Positions 47,614 to 60,085 of a stretch of 64,000 nucleotides of DNA are shown piece by piece. Source of the stretch: Phoronis australis. Taxonomy: Eukaryota > Phoronida > Phoronidae. The notes under the pieces are model-generated. The model did no database searches and was not told the DNA's origin. It saw only the letters and a list, made by a program, of their open reading frames with translations. Where the stretch lies: contig NMRA01000036.1 of the NCBI GenBank assembly GCA_002633005.1, positions 1,288,139 through 1,352,138 of the forward strand, given 5' to 3'. Positions within the stretch are counted from its first letter, which is position 1, and each line of letters opens with the position of its first letter. The translations under genes were made by a program, and so were the position numbers.

Positions 47614-49497
47614 CTTTTGGCAGTAGTGCCTCTCTGGTACTGAGTTCGTTTAAACGATGCGACATTGATTGTTAGATAACTTCATAAATTTCATCGATGG
47701 AAAAGCCTGTTCTAAATCATCAATTCACACGCTACAGTCAAGGAGTGTAGAGTTCACTTCTAAGTTCGCTGCTATCTGAGCTACTAGCGCGGTCAAGTGG
47801 TGAATAAGCGACAGTTAACTAGGGAGCGCCAAATCAATGGGGAACGGCAAGGAGTCCATGTTCACGAATGCTATGAAGAACAAGCCGTTATGGATTGCAG
47901 TGCCGACAAAATGTGATGTCCGGAATCCACCAAAAATGAAGATGTCAAAAAGTTCTCCACAAGTTATGTTTATTACGGCTCTGGAATGAACTTTTTGTAT
48001 GTCTGATTATCGTCTCATAAAGCAAGTACTGGGACATCACGTGTAGAAAGGACAATTAGCCAAAATCTGTTTTTCATATTTTTACTAAGGTTGATCAGAT
48101 TGAAATATTTTATGAATAGTCAGTCTGTGATTTGGAGAGAGCCAAAGTGAAACTAATAGATCTTTCAGAGTCTGAATGGAGGGCTGAAATTCCAATAAAC
48201 CCAAGCTATCCGTATCATTTTGCTTCTCAATGACAAACACTTCTGTTAGTAAATTAGTTTTCAGGTTTGTTTACAATGCATTTCTTTGGCGAAAAGAGCT
48301 GTTCTATAGTAGTGAAGTAATAGAGAGAGAAGGTTTGTCAGATTTTCTTGTATTGATGTATGTGTTGCCTATTTTGCACGTTTTTGGAGATTGTGATTAA
48401 TTTAAGTCCCAATTGTAACTAGATAACAAATATGTTCGCGTCGTCAGGCTTTAACTTACTGAAATATTTACTGTTATTGATAATAAGAATAGTGGGTATA
48501 TAAAATTTTGGTCTTATCATCCAAGTCTTTTTAGCTCAGTATTGTATGAAGTTGTATGGGTAGTGAATATTTTGATTGCTGTTCAGTACCACTTAAGTTC
48601 TTTGTCATGACGCTTTGACGTTTGACTAGTTATGAGTGATGATATACTAAATGTTACTACGTCTTGTAAGTTGTGAGCTATTCTACAGAGTAGCAACTGA
48701 CTTTTAACTATTGGTGATTACAGTGGGAGAGTGGGGAAATTACCCTATACTGGCATGTCCAAGAAATAATGGAATGTTCTAAAATTATATACGTGAGAGT
48801 GCATCAGAATGGATTATTTTTTGCGGTTGTGATGAACTGCCTTGCTTTCTCCTTCTTACATGTGTAACACCCACTGCACAAAACAAAAACAATTGTCCGC
48901 ATTGCTAGTGTACTAGTGTATTGAATGGGGAACACATGCAAAATTGTTGGGTAAAAATGAAACCAGCAGTGAGCTTTGAGCAACGTGTTGTCAATGGTCA
49001 CTGAGAGGAGCTATCACAATTTGTGACGGTGTGGCATACCCCATTGGTTTTTACCTTACATATATCTACTATATAAAATGCATCGTTTGCACAAACTCCG
49101 TCTCTCCCGCTCGACTACAGACCATCGTTTCGCGCGTTTCGGCAACACCTTGGTCCCAGGTATTGCAGTTTTGTACTGGCCTTGGTGACGTCAGTCGGTC
49201 GGCTCAAAAGGCCTGGCTGCCGTCACTCCGTCGGCTTAATTTCACTCACTCCGGCTTCTGTCGCGTATATAATTCATCGGGCCTGTCGCCGCCAAAATTA
49301 ATGATGCCTGATTAAAAAACTTTTTACTCTTCCTTGAGTAAACTAAATTATTTGCCTGGATGTTGGAAAATTGGCGTTCTTCAGTTATTCTGCTGCTAAA
49401 ATTACGATGCCCTCTTTGGGCGCAATGCGTCACCTATCGGGCCAATTGCCACGTTCTTCAATCAACTATGGAGGTTGCGTACATGTCATAACAATCG

Positions 49498-49895
49498 GAA
49501 ATGGTTTTATTTCGTTACAAATTTTTACTATTTTAATACCAAAAAAAAACAACTTCAAAAAATACTCTCGAGAGATATCGAAACGTTTTGGGAAATGGCG
49601 CGTACGTGCGCGTGTCACGAGATTGCACTGTTTTCGAAACGACGGCAGATAGGATTTTCTTTTGTTACAAAAGGCGGAGAATTGCGAAAATAATGTTTAT
49701 TAGATTTTGTTTACTTCTATAAACGGCTGTAACGGGCACTGTGAGTGTCGATTCATTCCCAGAATCTGTATGCACCCCTGCACTAAGGCAGGTTGTTAGC
49801 TCTAAGTTTCACGACGAGGTGACGAGCTGAGCACCAGGGTTGTGTGAAATTTCGGTGTCTAACGGAGCTCTACACACAGCTACCTAGCTGTATGT
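49498..49895. repeat. Dispersed repeat, copy A (copy B at 52708-53125)
   Basis: Colinear with 52708-53125. Shared phrases are GGTTTTAYTTCGTTACAA, TTTTAATACCA, GGAAATGGCGCGT, ACGACGAGGTGAC and GTGTGAARTTTCGG...CTACACACAG. The copies are separated by about 2.8 kb, with the receptor exon at 50770 between them. No protein signature was found. Confidence 0.75.
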
Positions 49896-49972
49896 TGACG
49901 AAAGTGTTCATACAGCTAGTTGGCTTTCTACCTCAATATGTACAATTATGATGCAACTTTTACAAATACATC

Positions 49973-50179
49973 CTGGGGCGGATCCAGGATTTTTGAGTTC
50001 GGGGGCACGGCAAATAGAGTATTAGCAGGAAGAGATAACCGATGGTTATCTCTTCCTGGTATTAGCCAGAGTTTTACCCTTCACTGAGACATTCGCACCA
50101 ACGAACTGCCAAATGGAAGCTGGGAGAATTTTATGAGCGGGGGGGCATGGCCCCCTTGCCCCCTCTAAATCCGCCACTG
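49973..50179. mobile_element. hAT-like MITE with GGCGGAT ends
   Basis: The left end CTGGGGCGGATCCAGGATTT and the reverse complement of the right end (CAGTGGCGGATTTAGAGGGG) are imperfect inverted repeats. G-runs inside (TTCGGGGGCACGG, GCGGGGGGGCATGG) are usual in this class. There is no coding capacity. The interior carries a separate palindromic insertion at 50026-50058. Confidence 0.65.
50019..50066. mobile_element. 33-bp palindromic insertion with direct-repeat flanks
   Basis: CAGGAAGAGATAACC and GGTTATCTCTTCCTG are perfect 15-bp inverted repeats separated by GAT. The palindrome is flanked on both sides by GTATTAGC (50019-50026 and 50059-50066; the left C is shared). A 7-8 bp duplication is the size hAT transposition leaves. 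The whole unit may be a minimal insertion, or what remained when a larger element was deleted internally. Confidence 0.75.
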
Positions 50180-50769
50180 AAATCTATATACTTTGTATAC
50201 TATACAATAGTTTAAATGCATTCTTAGTTTTCATTTTAAACTGAAGAATATCTGATTACCGTACTTTGTGTTACGGCAGGGTCAAATGTTTTGGAAAGAA
50301 ATTTGTACTGCTTAGGGGAAGAATCCCACAGCCGCACACCTAAATTGCCCACTAAAATCTGACAGGTGACAGAAATTCTGCTTGAAGCTTTGAACACGGT
50401 CTCTTAAAGAAGTATTCCTCTCTCTTGCGATGAACACTCGATCGGTATACTCTTAAGTGCAGCTATTTCTCCTCGGCGTTTCCCACTAGCTACTCGTGCG
50501 AGTGTGGTGACCATGCTTGTGGTGGTTGGATATTTTCCTTGAGGATGATGAAATGATTTTCATCGAAACATGGTAATATTTGTATATTCGTAAATACACG
50601 ATGCTGACAACAATTATGCTGAGTTTCTTATAACGTATATCTTATTTGAATGAAATATAAGTACAAGTGATGAAAGAGAATGAAGATCACATACATGTTA
50701 AAATAATGAGAAGCAAAGCATGTGTAAATCACGAACTATCGCGAAGCAGGTTAGGCTTATACAGCTTAC

Positions 50770-50837
50770 CATTGTCTGTTCGCTGATCGAATGGAAACTG
50801 TTGATGTAGATCCCTAGCTTAACTTCAGTCGCATTCA
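50770..50837 (-). CDS. Cys-loop anion channel exon, first conserved ECD strand
   Basis: A 68-bp exon between acceptor ttttgcAG (50839-50838) and donor AATG|gtaagc (50769-50768). The product reads NATEVKLGIYINSFHSISEQ and ends ThrMet, directly continuous with DYSVNIY of the next exon. The line Ile-Asn-Ser-Phe-x-Ser-Ile-x-Glu-x-Thr-Met is the signature of glycine and related chloride channels. A length of 68 bp with this phase pattern is the same as in vertebrate glycine receptor genes. An Asn-Ala-Thr at the start could be glycosylated. Upstream exons with the signal peptide were not found in the remaining window. Confidence 0.9.
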
Positions 50838-52530
50838 CTGCAAAATCAAAGATATAATTTAAGTGCTCTTATTTTAGTGCACCATCTAAATTTGGGGTTT
50901 ACCTGGTTTCCGTTGAAACACAAGCGACAAAAATAATACTAATCACACATGTAGGATAATGAAATGTAATTGTTGATCCATCCAGAAAAGTTGTATTCGA
51001 ATTAAATCTGGTCTGCTGGGCTACTTACAAAATTAAATTTCTACTATCACGGAGGTATCACGCCCCTTTCAAAGGTAAGATGGTACTTCGGGATATCCGA
51101 GTTGAAATATAACAAGCTACACACCTCCTCTGCATATGATTCCACAGTACAGGGTAATCGCAAAAAGTTTGAGCAGGTCTGAGATGTTCGCGAGCAGGGA
51201 AGCCTGGGCATCTTGCCTATTTCTTAGATGACTGTGGCACCGGATATACTGATGACAAATGTAATACGATAACCATTTGAATGATTTATGAAATCCACAG
51301 AGATTTTACGGTATCCTTGGTGAATGAGGTCAGCTAAGCAAAACTTCTTTCCAGACAGGTTCAGACAGTTGGTCAAAAGTCGGTCATTATCGTTTCCCAT
51401 TTCCAAAAAACAAGGCCCATGTTTGGCCTGTGGCTGTCAGCCATACGTCAAGATGGTCAAAAACAGTCAACGGCTCAAATGGAAAACAACTGCAAAATAA
51501 CAGTTTATATATAATTCGCGCGGTGATAAGACTCAGAAAACATATTGCACGAGTGAACGTTTTATCGTAAAGTCCATTATTTAATTCCGTAAGTCATAAA
51601 TGAATGGCGAATAAATAAAATCATTCTTATACCAGAAGCAACAGCAAGGTATTAAAGAAATTCATTACTCCCCCTATGAACGCAATGGCTTACATGAAAG
51701 ATTTTAAGTTTATTTCGGATGATCATTGAACCACTTGCAAATGCACGATCACTGGATTGAAATAATGAAGTTTAACAGAACTAGACATTTTACAGTAAGT
51801 CCTGTTCATGCATAAACAGAAAGACGTATACCTATAAGCTTGTAAAAAGTTACAGCTTACTACATCACAAATGGTACCTTTTTATCATCTATGATAATAT
51901 AAATGCGCGATTTTGTTAGTCACACAGATTAAACATCACAAGGGGCATGACCCAAAATGTCAGTACATAAATGTGTGACAATATTTCATTTGTGACAACA
52001 CTAATGGATGGATACCTCGCGAGTTTTTAGGATTGAATTTTAGCCGTTGATGATCAGAACCCAAACTGTTTTCAGAAGCGCTTCACTTAGTCATAGGATC
52101 CGTTTTCAAAACACCGTGAAAAAAATCATTGAAACATACTATCTGGTAATTAATTAGAGCTTTTGGTAAGTGAGAAGTCGACCTACTGCCTGTACATATT
52201 TTTTCTCATTTTTTCATTTTCTTAAAAGGGCACTGTAGTAAAAATAATGCAGCAGTTAACCGGTTCTAACATGCAAATAGATCTCAAATTTGCCCGAGTT
52301 GCACACTACACAAAGCTCATTCATACATGTATTTATTTTCAAAACACTGAAATCCTGACAGCGATCGCTGATCTGTCAGTGACGTGGCTCGTAGGACCTC
52401 CACCAATGACCTATAATTATCTTATTGGCCTCGACTGCTTATCATATTATGTTGCTGTGACATATTGTGAAAAGTTTATATCGTATTTTATCATTGTATC
52501 AGCCGTTCTTATATTTAGTGTATGTAAAAG
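50838..52530. other. Upstream intron or 5' region, no further exon found
   Basis: Searched on the minus strand for the preceding receptor exon (Tyr-Asp-x-Arg-Ile-Arg-Pro type). The open frame at 51224-51406 was considered but lacks this motif. Confidence 0.35.
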
Positions 52531-52545
52531 TGTGTAAAAGGTTGT

Positions 52546-52647
52546 ATGGCTCCTGGTTGTTCGAACTCTTTCGAAAAAGTGTCTTATAAGGGAACGGTGA
52601 TCGCACACCATCGGTTGCCCTATTCTTGGCCTAAAGCTGTATACTAA
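52546..52647 (+). pseudogene. Possible THAP zinc-finger N-terminal fragment
   Basis: The frame reads KGCMAPGCSNSFEKVSYKG, then TVIAHHRLPYSWPKAV and a stop. THAP domains begin with Cys-x2-4-Cys, followed by a basic stretch and a His-Arg-x-Pro turn, all suggested here. The second half with the Cys-x2-His pair is absent. It may be the start of a decayed P-element-like or other THAP-bearing transposase. The assignment rests on about 30 residues. Confidence 0.35.
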
Positions 52648-52707
52648 ACATACAGGTTTGCGCCAATGTGGATAAACATGGACATATAAAATCTGACTCA
52701 AACTGGA

Positions 52708-53125
52708 ACAGGTTTTACTTCGTTACAAGTTTTTAGCATTTTAATACCAGCCAAAGTTTAGAATAAACCTGGCTGCTACTTCCGAAAGACGTCGCAAAAA
52801 TTTAGGAAATGGCGCGTGCGCCGTGTAACGAGCGTGCTGTTTTTGAAACGGACGACACACTTTTCTTTGTTAAAAAAGGCGGCGAATTATGCTAGAAAAT
52901 GGCGTTTATTTGATTGTTTTTCACTTAAACGACTGCAACGAACAAGGTGAGTGTCTGTTGACTAACAGATTTTGCATGCATTCCCGCCGATCCGTTAGCG
53001 CTACATGTTGATGTACGTTTTACGACGAGGTGACAAATATAAGTTAACTATAGGGCCTACCCAGTTAGTCAAGGGGCTGTGTGAAGTTTCGGGGTCCAAC
53101 AGAGCTCAACACACAGTGGTACGAT
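52708..53125. repeat. Dispersed repeat, copy B (copy A at 49498-49895)
   Basis: Same orientation as copy A; ends near CAACACACAGTGG. It starts about 60 bp after the THAP-like fragment, which might therefore belong to the same decayed element; this is inference. Confidence 0.75.
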
Positions 53126-56100
53126 AGTCGGTAACTATAAACAACCCTTCAAGTTTACAGAGCTGCGTATTGGTTGGCTGCTGGCTGGCTGGCTAGAGTC
53201 AACACTGCCCGCAGTCACACCAATGATGCCGACTGCTTGCACCATCAAATTTTTGTCTGACATGAGGACGACTGGGTATCACTTTGTGTAGCCTTGGTAC
53301 AATGCAGGACCCTGGGAGTGGTCATATCATTATTACAGGACAATATACTATGAAAGGGGTCTCCTCAAAGGCAGGCAGATCAGTAGGAGCATTAATACAT
53401 GTTGAGCAGGCTACATCTCAGTTGACTGGATATCTTGGCTTTGTATTACAGGTGGCATGGTCTCGATAGCGGATTTGCAGGGTAAATTAAAGGCTGTGGA
53501 CAGGGTAAAGTTGATGAAAGTGCTTGCTTTTATCCTCTGTACCCCTTCTTGGAATATTGAATATGTGATAAGGTCCTTCTAGACTCACTTTATCAATAAC
53601 ACAAACCAGTTTAGAGGGCAGAGAGCATAACGAGTGCTTCGATAGACATCTATGCTCCTCGAATTTCGGCTGTTATCAGACTTTTGGTGTCAGTATTGGC
53701 AAGTTGACGCAGGAACTAAACTTTATTGGTCTGAAAACTGTGACTTTAAACTTGAAGTACACTCACACTTTTGCATACATGTGTATCCTATGGAATATAT
53801 TGACCATTGTTATCTATGTACTGCACAGACTAGCATTTTGTATGATTGTCATGTTTTAAAGGATCATCGCAGTGTACATCAACGCTGCACCAGCAACAAA
53901 CAACTGGACTCTGGCAGCAGTGACAATATGATTATATGATTGTTGTAACGGAGAATAGAAACGGCTCCATTTTCGTTCGTTGCACATCTGTGACATGGTG
54001 TAGGGGAATACAAATGAAACGATGTGTAACCAAGTGAGTACAGCAACGCAGATGAGGAATATTTTGAAAGATACAGGGACAGAGAGGTAGACTTTTCAGA
54101 TGATCCCGACCTTTCGGAGGTGAAGGAGGAGGTAACAGATCTCACAGGATCTTGTTGTTGGGCCTAGCTAGGTGGCCACTGCATTCTCTCTTCTGATGAT
54201 GGTGTTTGAATAAATGACACCGAAACCGCTGTTGTTTTCTTTATCATATGCTGCCATTTGCTATCATGGATATCAGTTTCAGTGATAAAAAGTGGGATTT
54301 TTTGCATTTTAGCAAATCACTCAAAAAGTGTTTGGTCTCTGATTATTTGTAGACAGTGGTTTGAGCTCGTGAGACTCAGGTTCGAATCTAGCCTTGGTAC
54401 AAAGCTGTATGCTAAATATGTATTTTGACGATAGCCTTCATACGTCTAGCTGTCTGGCTAGTTCAAATCCTGCTTTCCTCTGGCAGACAATTGAGCATTG
54501 CACAAAATTGTCTCATACGTCTCCAGCTGTCATGGCAAGGGATTTCAGGTTATTTTGTCAGGATACGTTTGGCTTGTACTGTACATTATTGTAAACCTGG
54601 AAATGACAGTTAAAGGGACACTCTTGGCGTGAGAAGTAATTTCACAGAAGATATCATGGAATCAAACTCACTAGCAACATTACGTCATTGTAATAGACAC
54701 ACCATAAGGTGCACAACAAGAATACAGTAACAGTGATAATTACGATCTACACGGATACTGCTCAAGATATTCAACAGCAGTTCTTTGATTGTGTCCGGCG
54801 GTTCTCGTTTGTTGAGAACACCTCGCTGGATCGCTTTTTGACCAGTTTTCATGCCTTTGTTGAACGCATCAGTCAAAAACATCTTTACGCTTTCAGTCAT
54901 TACTTCAGACCTTTATGCTGACTTCAGAGCCCACGCATTGTGCTGCATGACTCTCCTGCTGCTTAGATACTAGCTGCATGCATTTTTACACCTGCAAATG
55001 TAAAACTCAATAAGATAATATAATGTTATCTAGTCCATTAGCAGGCTACCAGAACAACAATTGTCAAACACTCTTGATCACCACTCACACACTTAATTGT
55101 AAGCTGATCCTTGTTCACACAAATCAAGCACAGCTTTTGCAACCAATAATCAGTTCAAAAACTCACGTGACTAAGAATCATGTGCATGACTCACAGAAGA
55201 GTGTGTGATGAGTGTTTAAAGGTAACAAAACTGGATGCAACACCAGGAGCCATGCTTTTTGGATGGGTAGCCATGTTTTGTGAATTCACAAACTGAGCTT
55301 ACAAAATCCAAATGCTGTGGTCATAAGTGAGAGAGCTGTGCTGTTTGAGTGGTCTGATTGATACATTAATCCATGTAAAAAAATCCAGCCTAAATTTGTG
55401 CGAATGTCCAAGCCATGGCTGCATGGGCTGTTGAGTAGCTTGTTCCACAACAGCTTCACTTTTTTGAGTTGTAATTAGAACATCACACAGAGCATTTCCA
55501 TGTTGACTATTAAGTCAACTTGGAACAGTCAGTGACTAAAATGCACAACAAAAGTTATACGTCAAACTTATGGATTTGTGATGCCAAATTGAGTTCAACG
55601 AGCATGCTGTTAGATCATGAACTTCACCTTCTATACCAGTGACTTTGCCAGCCTACTGTCTCCCCACATCAGCGATTATCTTCAAGAGCTGTTAGCTGTT
55701 TATCATGCCATCCCATGCTAACTTGCTGCTTGATTTCGTTTCGCGAGGCAAGTGTTGTTACAGCCATCTTTTGGACACAGGAATATCTTCGTCTTTCGAT
55801 TGCTGAAACTAGTGAAAGGTCTCAATGAGGATGCAACATGACATTCCTCAACCAATAGTTCCACAGGTTTGCAATCAGAAGCAGAATTCTCCAAAACCAC
55901 CCCATCTCCGATTCCATATGCTTTCCAAGCAACCACTTTTCTTGTTGAAATAGGTAACTTACTTGTAAGCATTAGAACACAAATCCATTTTAAAAATGAA
56001 AGAATATTCCATTCCATCAAATATTTAACTTTTGTTTCAGACCACATACACAGCTGAAACTAGCTCTCAGATGGTATGACTAATCACAGTGAGATTTCTG

Positions 56101-57970
56101 AGAAAAATAGTATATGTAATTGTATGAAGCCCATACTATGAATTATTACGAAGCTCACCTTCAAATAAGAAGTTATTAAGTTGACGTAGTCCTGGTATTG
56201 AGTGGTGAACATCCTTTGTATTCCTGAGGCTGCAAACGTATACATTGGCTTACAACCTGGATACTGCTACATACGGTGCTTTGGACAGATGATCTTTTGT
56301 TCTGACAGGCTGGCCAGTTCCTTTGTCTCTCACACTCCCATTCGTGCCAGATTGCCAATCAACTCCCATTCTTTAAAGCGATCTAGTGCGTTGCCACTTT
56401 TCAGGTATTTGACATTATCTTTGTTGTAAGTAACACAGCGGCTCGCTGGCTTTGCCATTTACCTTCAGAGCGTGACCTGTTTTCGTGAACCTCATTCCGT
56501 TTCTTAGCTAAATATGAATAACGCAATATTTCGCTAAAAGAACGCTGGAAGCAATTCTGGTTCTCTTGAATAAAATTCAATATGATTTTTTATTACGGTT
56601 TACCTCCAATTTGGATCATATTGTTCATAGTTTCTGCTTTGTTGCCCTCTATTGGTGGCAGTATGAAACAGGTGAAAGTGGTGAAAGTGCCTTCGTTAAA
56701 GTGTAAATTCGAGAATTAAAAAAGGTGCTGTCCACGGAAATAACGATATCTTGTCAAAGACGAGAGCTGTAGCTATCACAGAACCCATGTGTGGGTGGTG
56801 TGCGTTTTTGCGCGCTTGAATTACATAGGCCTCTATATAGGTCTGAAGTGGTAGCTGTTTTGGCCCGTGGAGGCAAGGCATTCAAAAGTTCCTTAAAAAT
56901 ATCAAAATAAGTCATTCTGAATTATTTTTGGTATTTTCAATTACAAAAACGATAGTTGTGCATAACTCAATCGAATTTTTATTTTTGAAACGCGCCCAAA
57001 TTGGTTTAATTCCCATGGAAACATAGGGCTTTTTCAACAGTCGCGCACAAGGGGTTAGGCCATTTTTTCACTCGATTTAGTTATTCGTTATATATTTACA
57101 AAGTGGCGAAAGACAAAACTAATTTTTATATTTTTGTAGCTAATTCACCCCAAGTGATACATATACTATAACAAATTCAAAATTCGTGACATGTCACGTT
57201 CCCATAATATTGCAAATTGCCTGACATTCTCATGCAGTGACTCTCAAAGCTCATCTTAGCAAATGAATAAATTATCTGAAACTATACTCATAACTGTTTC
57301 TTATTGTTCTTATTCTAGATTATTATGTATTAATGTTTCCAGGACTAACCCTTTACTTGGCAACAGAAGTTGAAACATCATCAAGGCCCTGACTATAAGC
57401 CTCTGACTTGAATATTCATTAACGACTGTCAATGGATTATTGGCAGGTTCATAATAACGTCCGGTTTAGACAAACTAAACAAAACACAACAATATAACAC
57501 ATTCATAATTTGACAGTTTCGTTTATTGTTTGTCTGAAATTTAATTGAGAATACTAAAATAGCCCAGACAATTGATTGCCGACAGTAAATTCTATTGGAT
57601 ATTCAACTGTGATGGCCTTCGACAAAGGTAGTGACAACAACAAAAACAGGCGCCTTCCCCAACATATTTTCGCAATACAAGAGTTATGTCACAAATTGTA
57701 CGCTTTATCTACTTTGCATAGAGTCAAAACAATCGATGCTATTTACTTAGGCTCAGTACTATATGTGCCTAATGCATACATTCGTTTTGCTGCTACTTAG
57801 TACTCAGATTAATGTGACATCTTTAACACAATTGATGTCATTTCCTAGTTTCATTCTGAGGAGTTAAATGTAATGCAGCAGATTTATTAAAGCTCCTACA
57901 AACTCATATTATTCTATCAATATCAATAAATAACTAACTTTTGATTTACACCAATTTCCACAACAAACCT
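53126..57970. other. Long stretch, only unrecognised open segments
   Basis: A stop-to-stop acidic frame on the plus strand at about 54037-54168 (NADEEYFERYRDREVDFSDD) has no start codon and no recognised family. A minus-strand frame at 55718-56047 includes FLCPKDGCNNTC, weakly like a zinc finger. A GGCT run lies at 53175. Nothing else was supported. Confidence 0.35.
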
Positions 57971-57974
57971 GCCT

Positions 57975-58125
57975 CCCGTTCAGTAACGCTAGGACCTCGC
58001 TAAAAAGCAAGACTTCGCGAGATTACATGAGATGTTGCCGTGTATTTTAAATGAGAACACGTGTCTTTGACTAGGTTTTAGCTAGGTCCTAGCGTAGGTC
58101 CTAGCGTCTACTGCTTCCATTAAGT
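57975..58125. mobile_element. Short TIR element with 12-bp tandem units, copy 2 (inverted)
   Basis: The reverse complement of copy 1 at 27378-27528. It begins CCCGTTCAGTAACGCTAGGA and ends AGGTCCTAGCGTAGGTCCTA, GCGTCTACTG. Only two 12-bp units are clear here against three in copy 1. The shared flank GCCTCCC/GGGAGGC next to one end suggests the element is slightly longer than its TIRs. Confidence 0.8.
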
Positions 58126-59044
58126 TTCTTTACCCAGGTGAGGATTGGGTTTCTTGGCTTGGATAAAATTGACCAAAAATGACATTCTGTTTCAAGCCAA
58201 CCTGATAAGCTGAGGCTCAAGCTTTAACAAACTGTCAGAATGGGATGAGACAATGAAAAGTCACAATCAAGAGTTGGTTTATTTGATGGAAGGCAGGTTT
58301 ATAGCAGCTTTAAAAGCAATGACGTAATCACATTAATCAACAGAATGGATTTTTAGTGACAGTTCAACCTGCACAACATCAAACGCACTGCACTGCAGTA
58401 ATTTCCAACATAACATGCATGTAAATGCAAACAAGAGTTGCAGCAAAATATGTAATAAAACGAAATATGCTTGAAGTTACAGACACGTTTACCTTAATTA
58501 GTCAATTCCCACCACTACGTGTATCAACAAAAGCAGATGATACTGGTTAATAATCTGATCCTGAACCAAGTTACATTAACACTTCCATTACTAAGCAGGT
58601 ACTGTATCACTAGTTTTGGAGTCGCATGTAGACAAACAGTGACCTGGTATTGTTGGCTTACTTATATAAAAATAAAATATTAAATTTAAATTGTTAAATG
58701 CATTTATCATCATTATTTTGACATTTGTTTCTTTATTTTGATATCGACCCTTAGGGTACTTTATTTTTATTACTCATCTCTATTTATAGACTCAAGGGAC
58801 TACTTTTGTATTCATACATATCTATATGCGACATCTGATTGGTCGCCCATATTCCCTTTGTTCAGTTGAACGTGGTCTAGCTCATTCAGCCACCTACCTC
58901 GTCTTCTACAAGACCTACGTTCGTTCTTTGCATTTGTTTTTTCGTTTCCTTTTGACCCTTGACCCTTACTCCGTTAGGGTGCGACGCTCTGCCACTTCTC
59001 GTTCCTCTGCTTCACTTCGTCCTTTTTCGAGGTAAGTCTCGTTT
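58126..59044. other. No gene recognised; left edge of the Ngaro-type element uncertain
   Basis: From about 58830 the base composition changes to C/T-rich like the element that follows. The true 5' end of that element may lie here. Confidence 0.4.
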
Positions 59045-59716
59045 TTGATTTTAACCCTCAGTTCCATTCACTTTATATCTCATGGCTTCCGAACTTCCCT
59101 GGTCATAATGTCGTCCTTCGGCATCTCGGGCGAGACCCTTCTACCCGGCCCGAAGTCCATCCAACCGCCCAACCGTTCCCTCCCACTTTGTCCTCCGGAC
59201 CTCTTTTTTCTCCAAATCGGCGGGAATGACCTTCACTCTACCTCCATCCACCCCCATGCCTTAGTCTCACACCTCGTTTCTTTCGCCCGTTTTTTGCTAA
59301 TTGCCTACGACGTCCGTCGTGTCCCAGTCGGACTGGCGTTTCACCGATTACACGTTGGGATGCGCTTTCGTTCTCGCCTTCAACGCGTCCCTTAAAACCC
59401 TTTTGTCCCATGAACCCCACATTCATTTTTGGACTCAAAAGGGAGGTTTCTGGGCTCACCCCGCTCGGACGGAGTCTACTTTAACCACTCAGGCCTTCTT
59501 AAACACGCTTCAGCATTCGCGAGGCCATCCGACACCACCTTCGCGAACTGGGCCTTCTCACCCTCTAGTCCCTCCCTCACACCCCTCCCTTTCCTTCCAG
59601 TATTTCCTTGTACTTTTCCTTGTATCGTTTTATTTCCTGGACTGTACGTTACACCTCGTACTAAATATTCATATTTCGGCGGTTTGCCTACAGGGGGCCT
59701 TATAATGCCCTGTTAA
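59045..59716 (+). pseudogene. SGNH hydrolase-like segment of Ngaro element
   Basis: The frame near 59195 reads PDLFFLQIGGNDLHS, giving the block III Gly-x-Asn-Asp (59219-59230). VSFARFLLIAYDVRRVPVG follows. After a shift EPHIHFWTQKGGFW appears, then in another frame SDGVYFNHSG (59465-59494), where block V normally reads Asp-x-x-His. Here the His position appears as Tyr. The block I Gly-Asp-Ser is not seen. The enzyme family cleaves esters; in retrotransposons the role is unknown. Two shifts and the His change make it non-functional. Confidence 0.65.
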
Positions 59717-60085
59717 AAGCCCTCCTTTCGGCGGTATTTTCTCAATGAGGTTCTTTGCCTCCTCATAGGATTACTGATATTCCCATGTTCACCTCCTCTA
59801 CAATTCCTTCACTTTCGGCGGTTTGCCCTCAGGGATCTTAATCCCTGCCAACAATACATTATTTCGGTGGTTACGTGGATTTTTTCTGCCTTTTTTGGCT
59901 TACGTAGCCCCCTAGTTAACCCTCTATCCCTCCAAGAGATTGTACCTCTTGTTTCTTATATTTTTATAATACCTCGCTCACTCAATGCTATTTCGGCGGT
60001 TTGCCTGCAGGGGGCCTTACAATACTCTGTTCTAACCACTACCTTCGGTGGTGTTTCCATGACGAGGTTCTGTCTTTCCTCTCGG
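59665..60085 (+). repeat. TTTCGGYGGT repeat block before gag
   Basis: TTTCGGCGGT or its variant occurs at about 59669, 59733, 59813, 59863, 59992 and 60043. Two larger units are about 323 bp apart: ATATTTCGGCGGTTTGCCTA/CTATTTCGGCGGTTTGCCTG followed by CAGGGGGCCTTA, then a second TCGGYGGT and an ATGACGAGGTTCT-like phrase. CCTCAGGGATCTTAATCCCTG could form a hairpin. This may be the terminal repeat region or a structured leader. Confidence 0.75.

Noticed and set aside
47820-48010. Open frames on both strands (plus MGNGKESMFTNAMKNKPLWI; minus FIFGGFRTSHFVGTAI)
   Set aside because: Both look protein-like but are short, unrecognised, and cannot both be real; there is no splice or promoter support.
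51224-51406. Minus-strand ORF as an upstream receptor exon (LADLIHQGYRK)
   Set aside because: Lacks the Arg-Ile-Arg-Pro motif, and no suitable donor with the needed phase was found.
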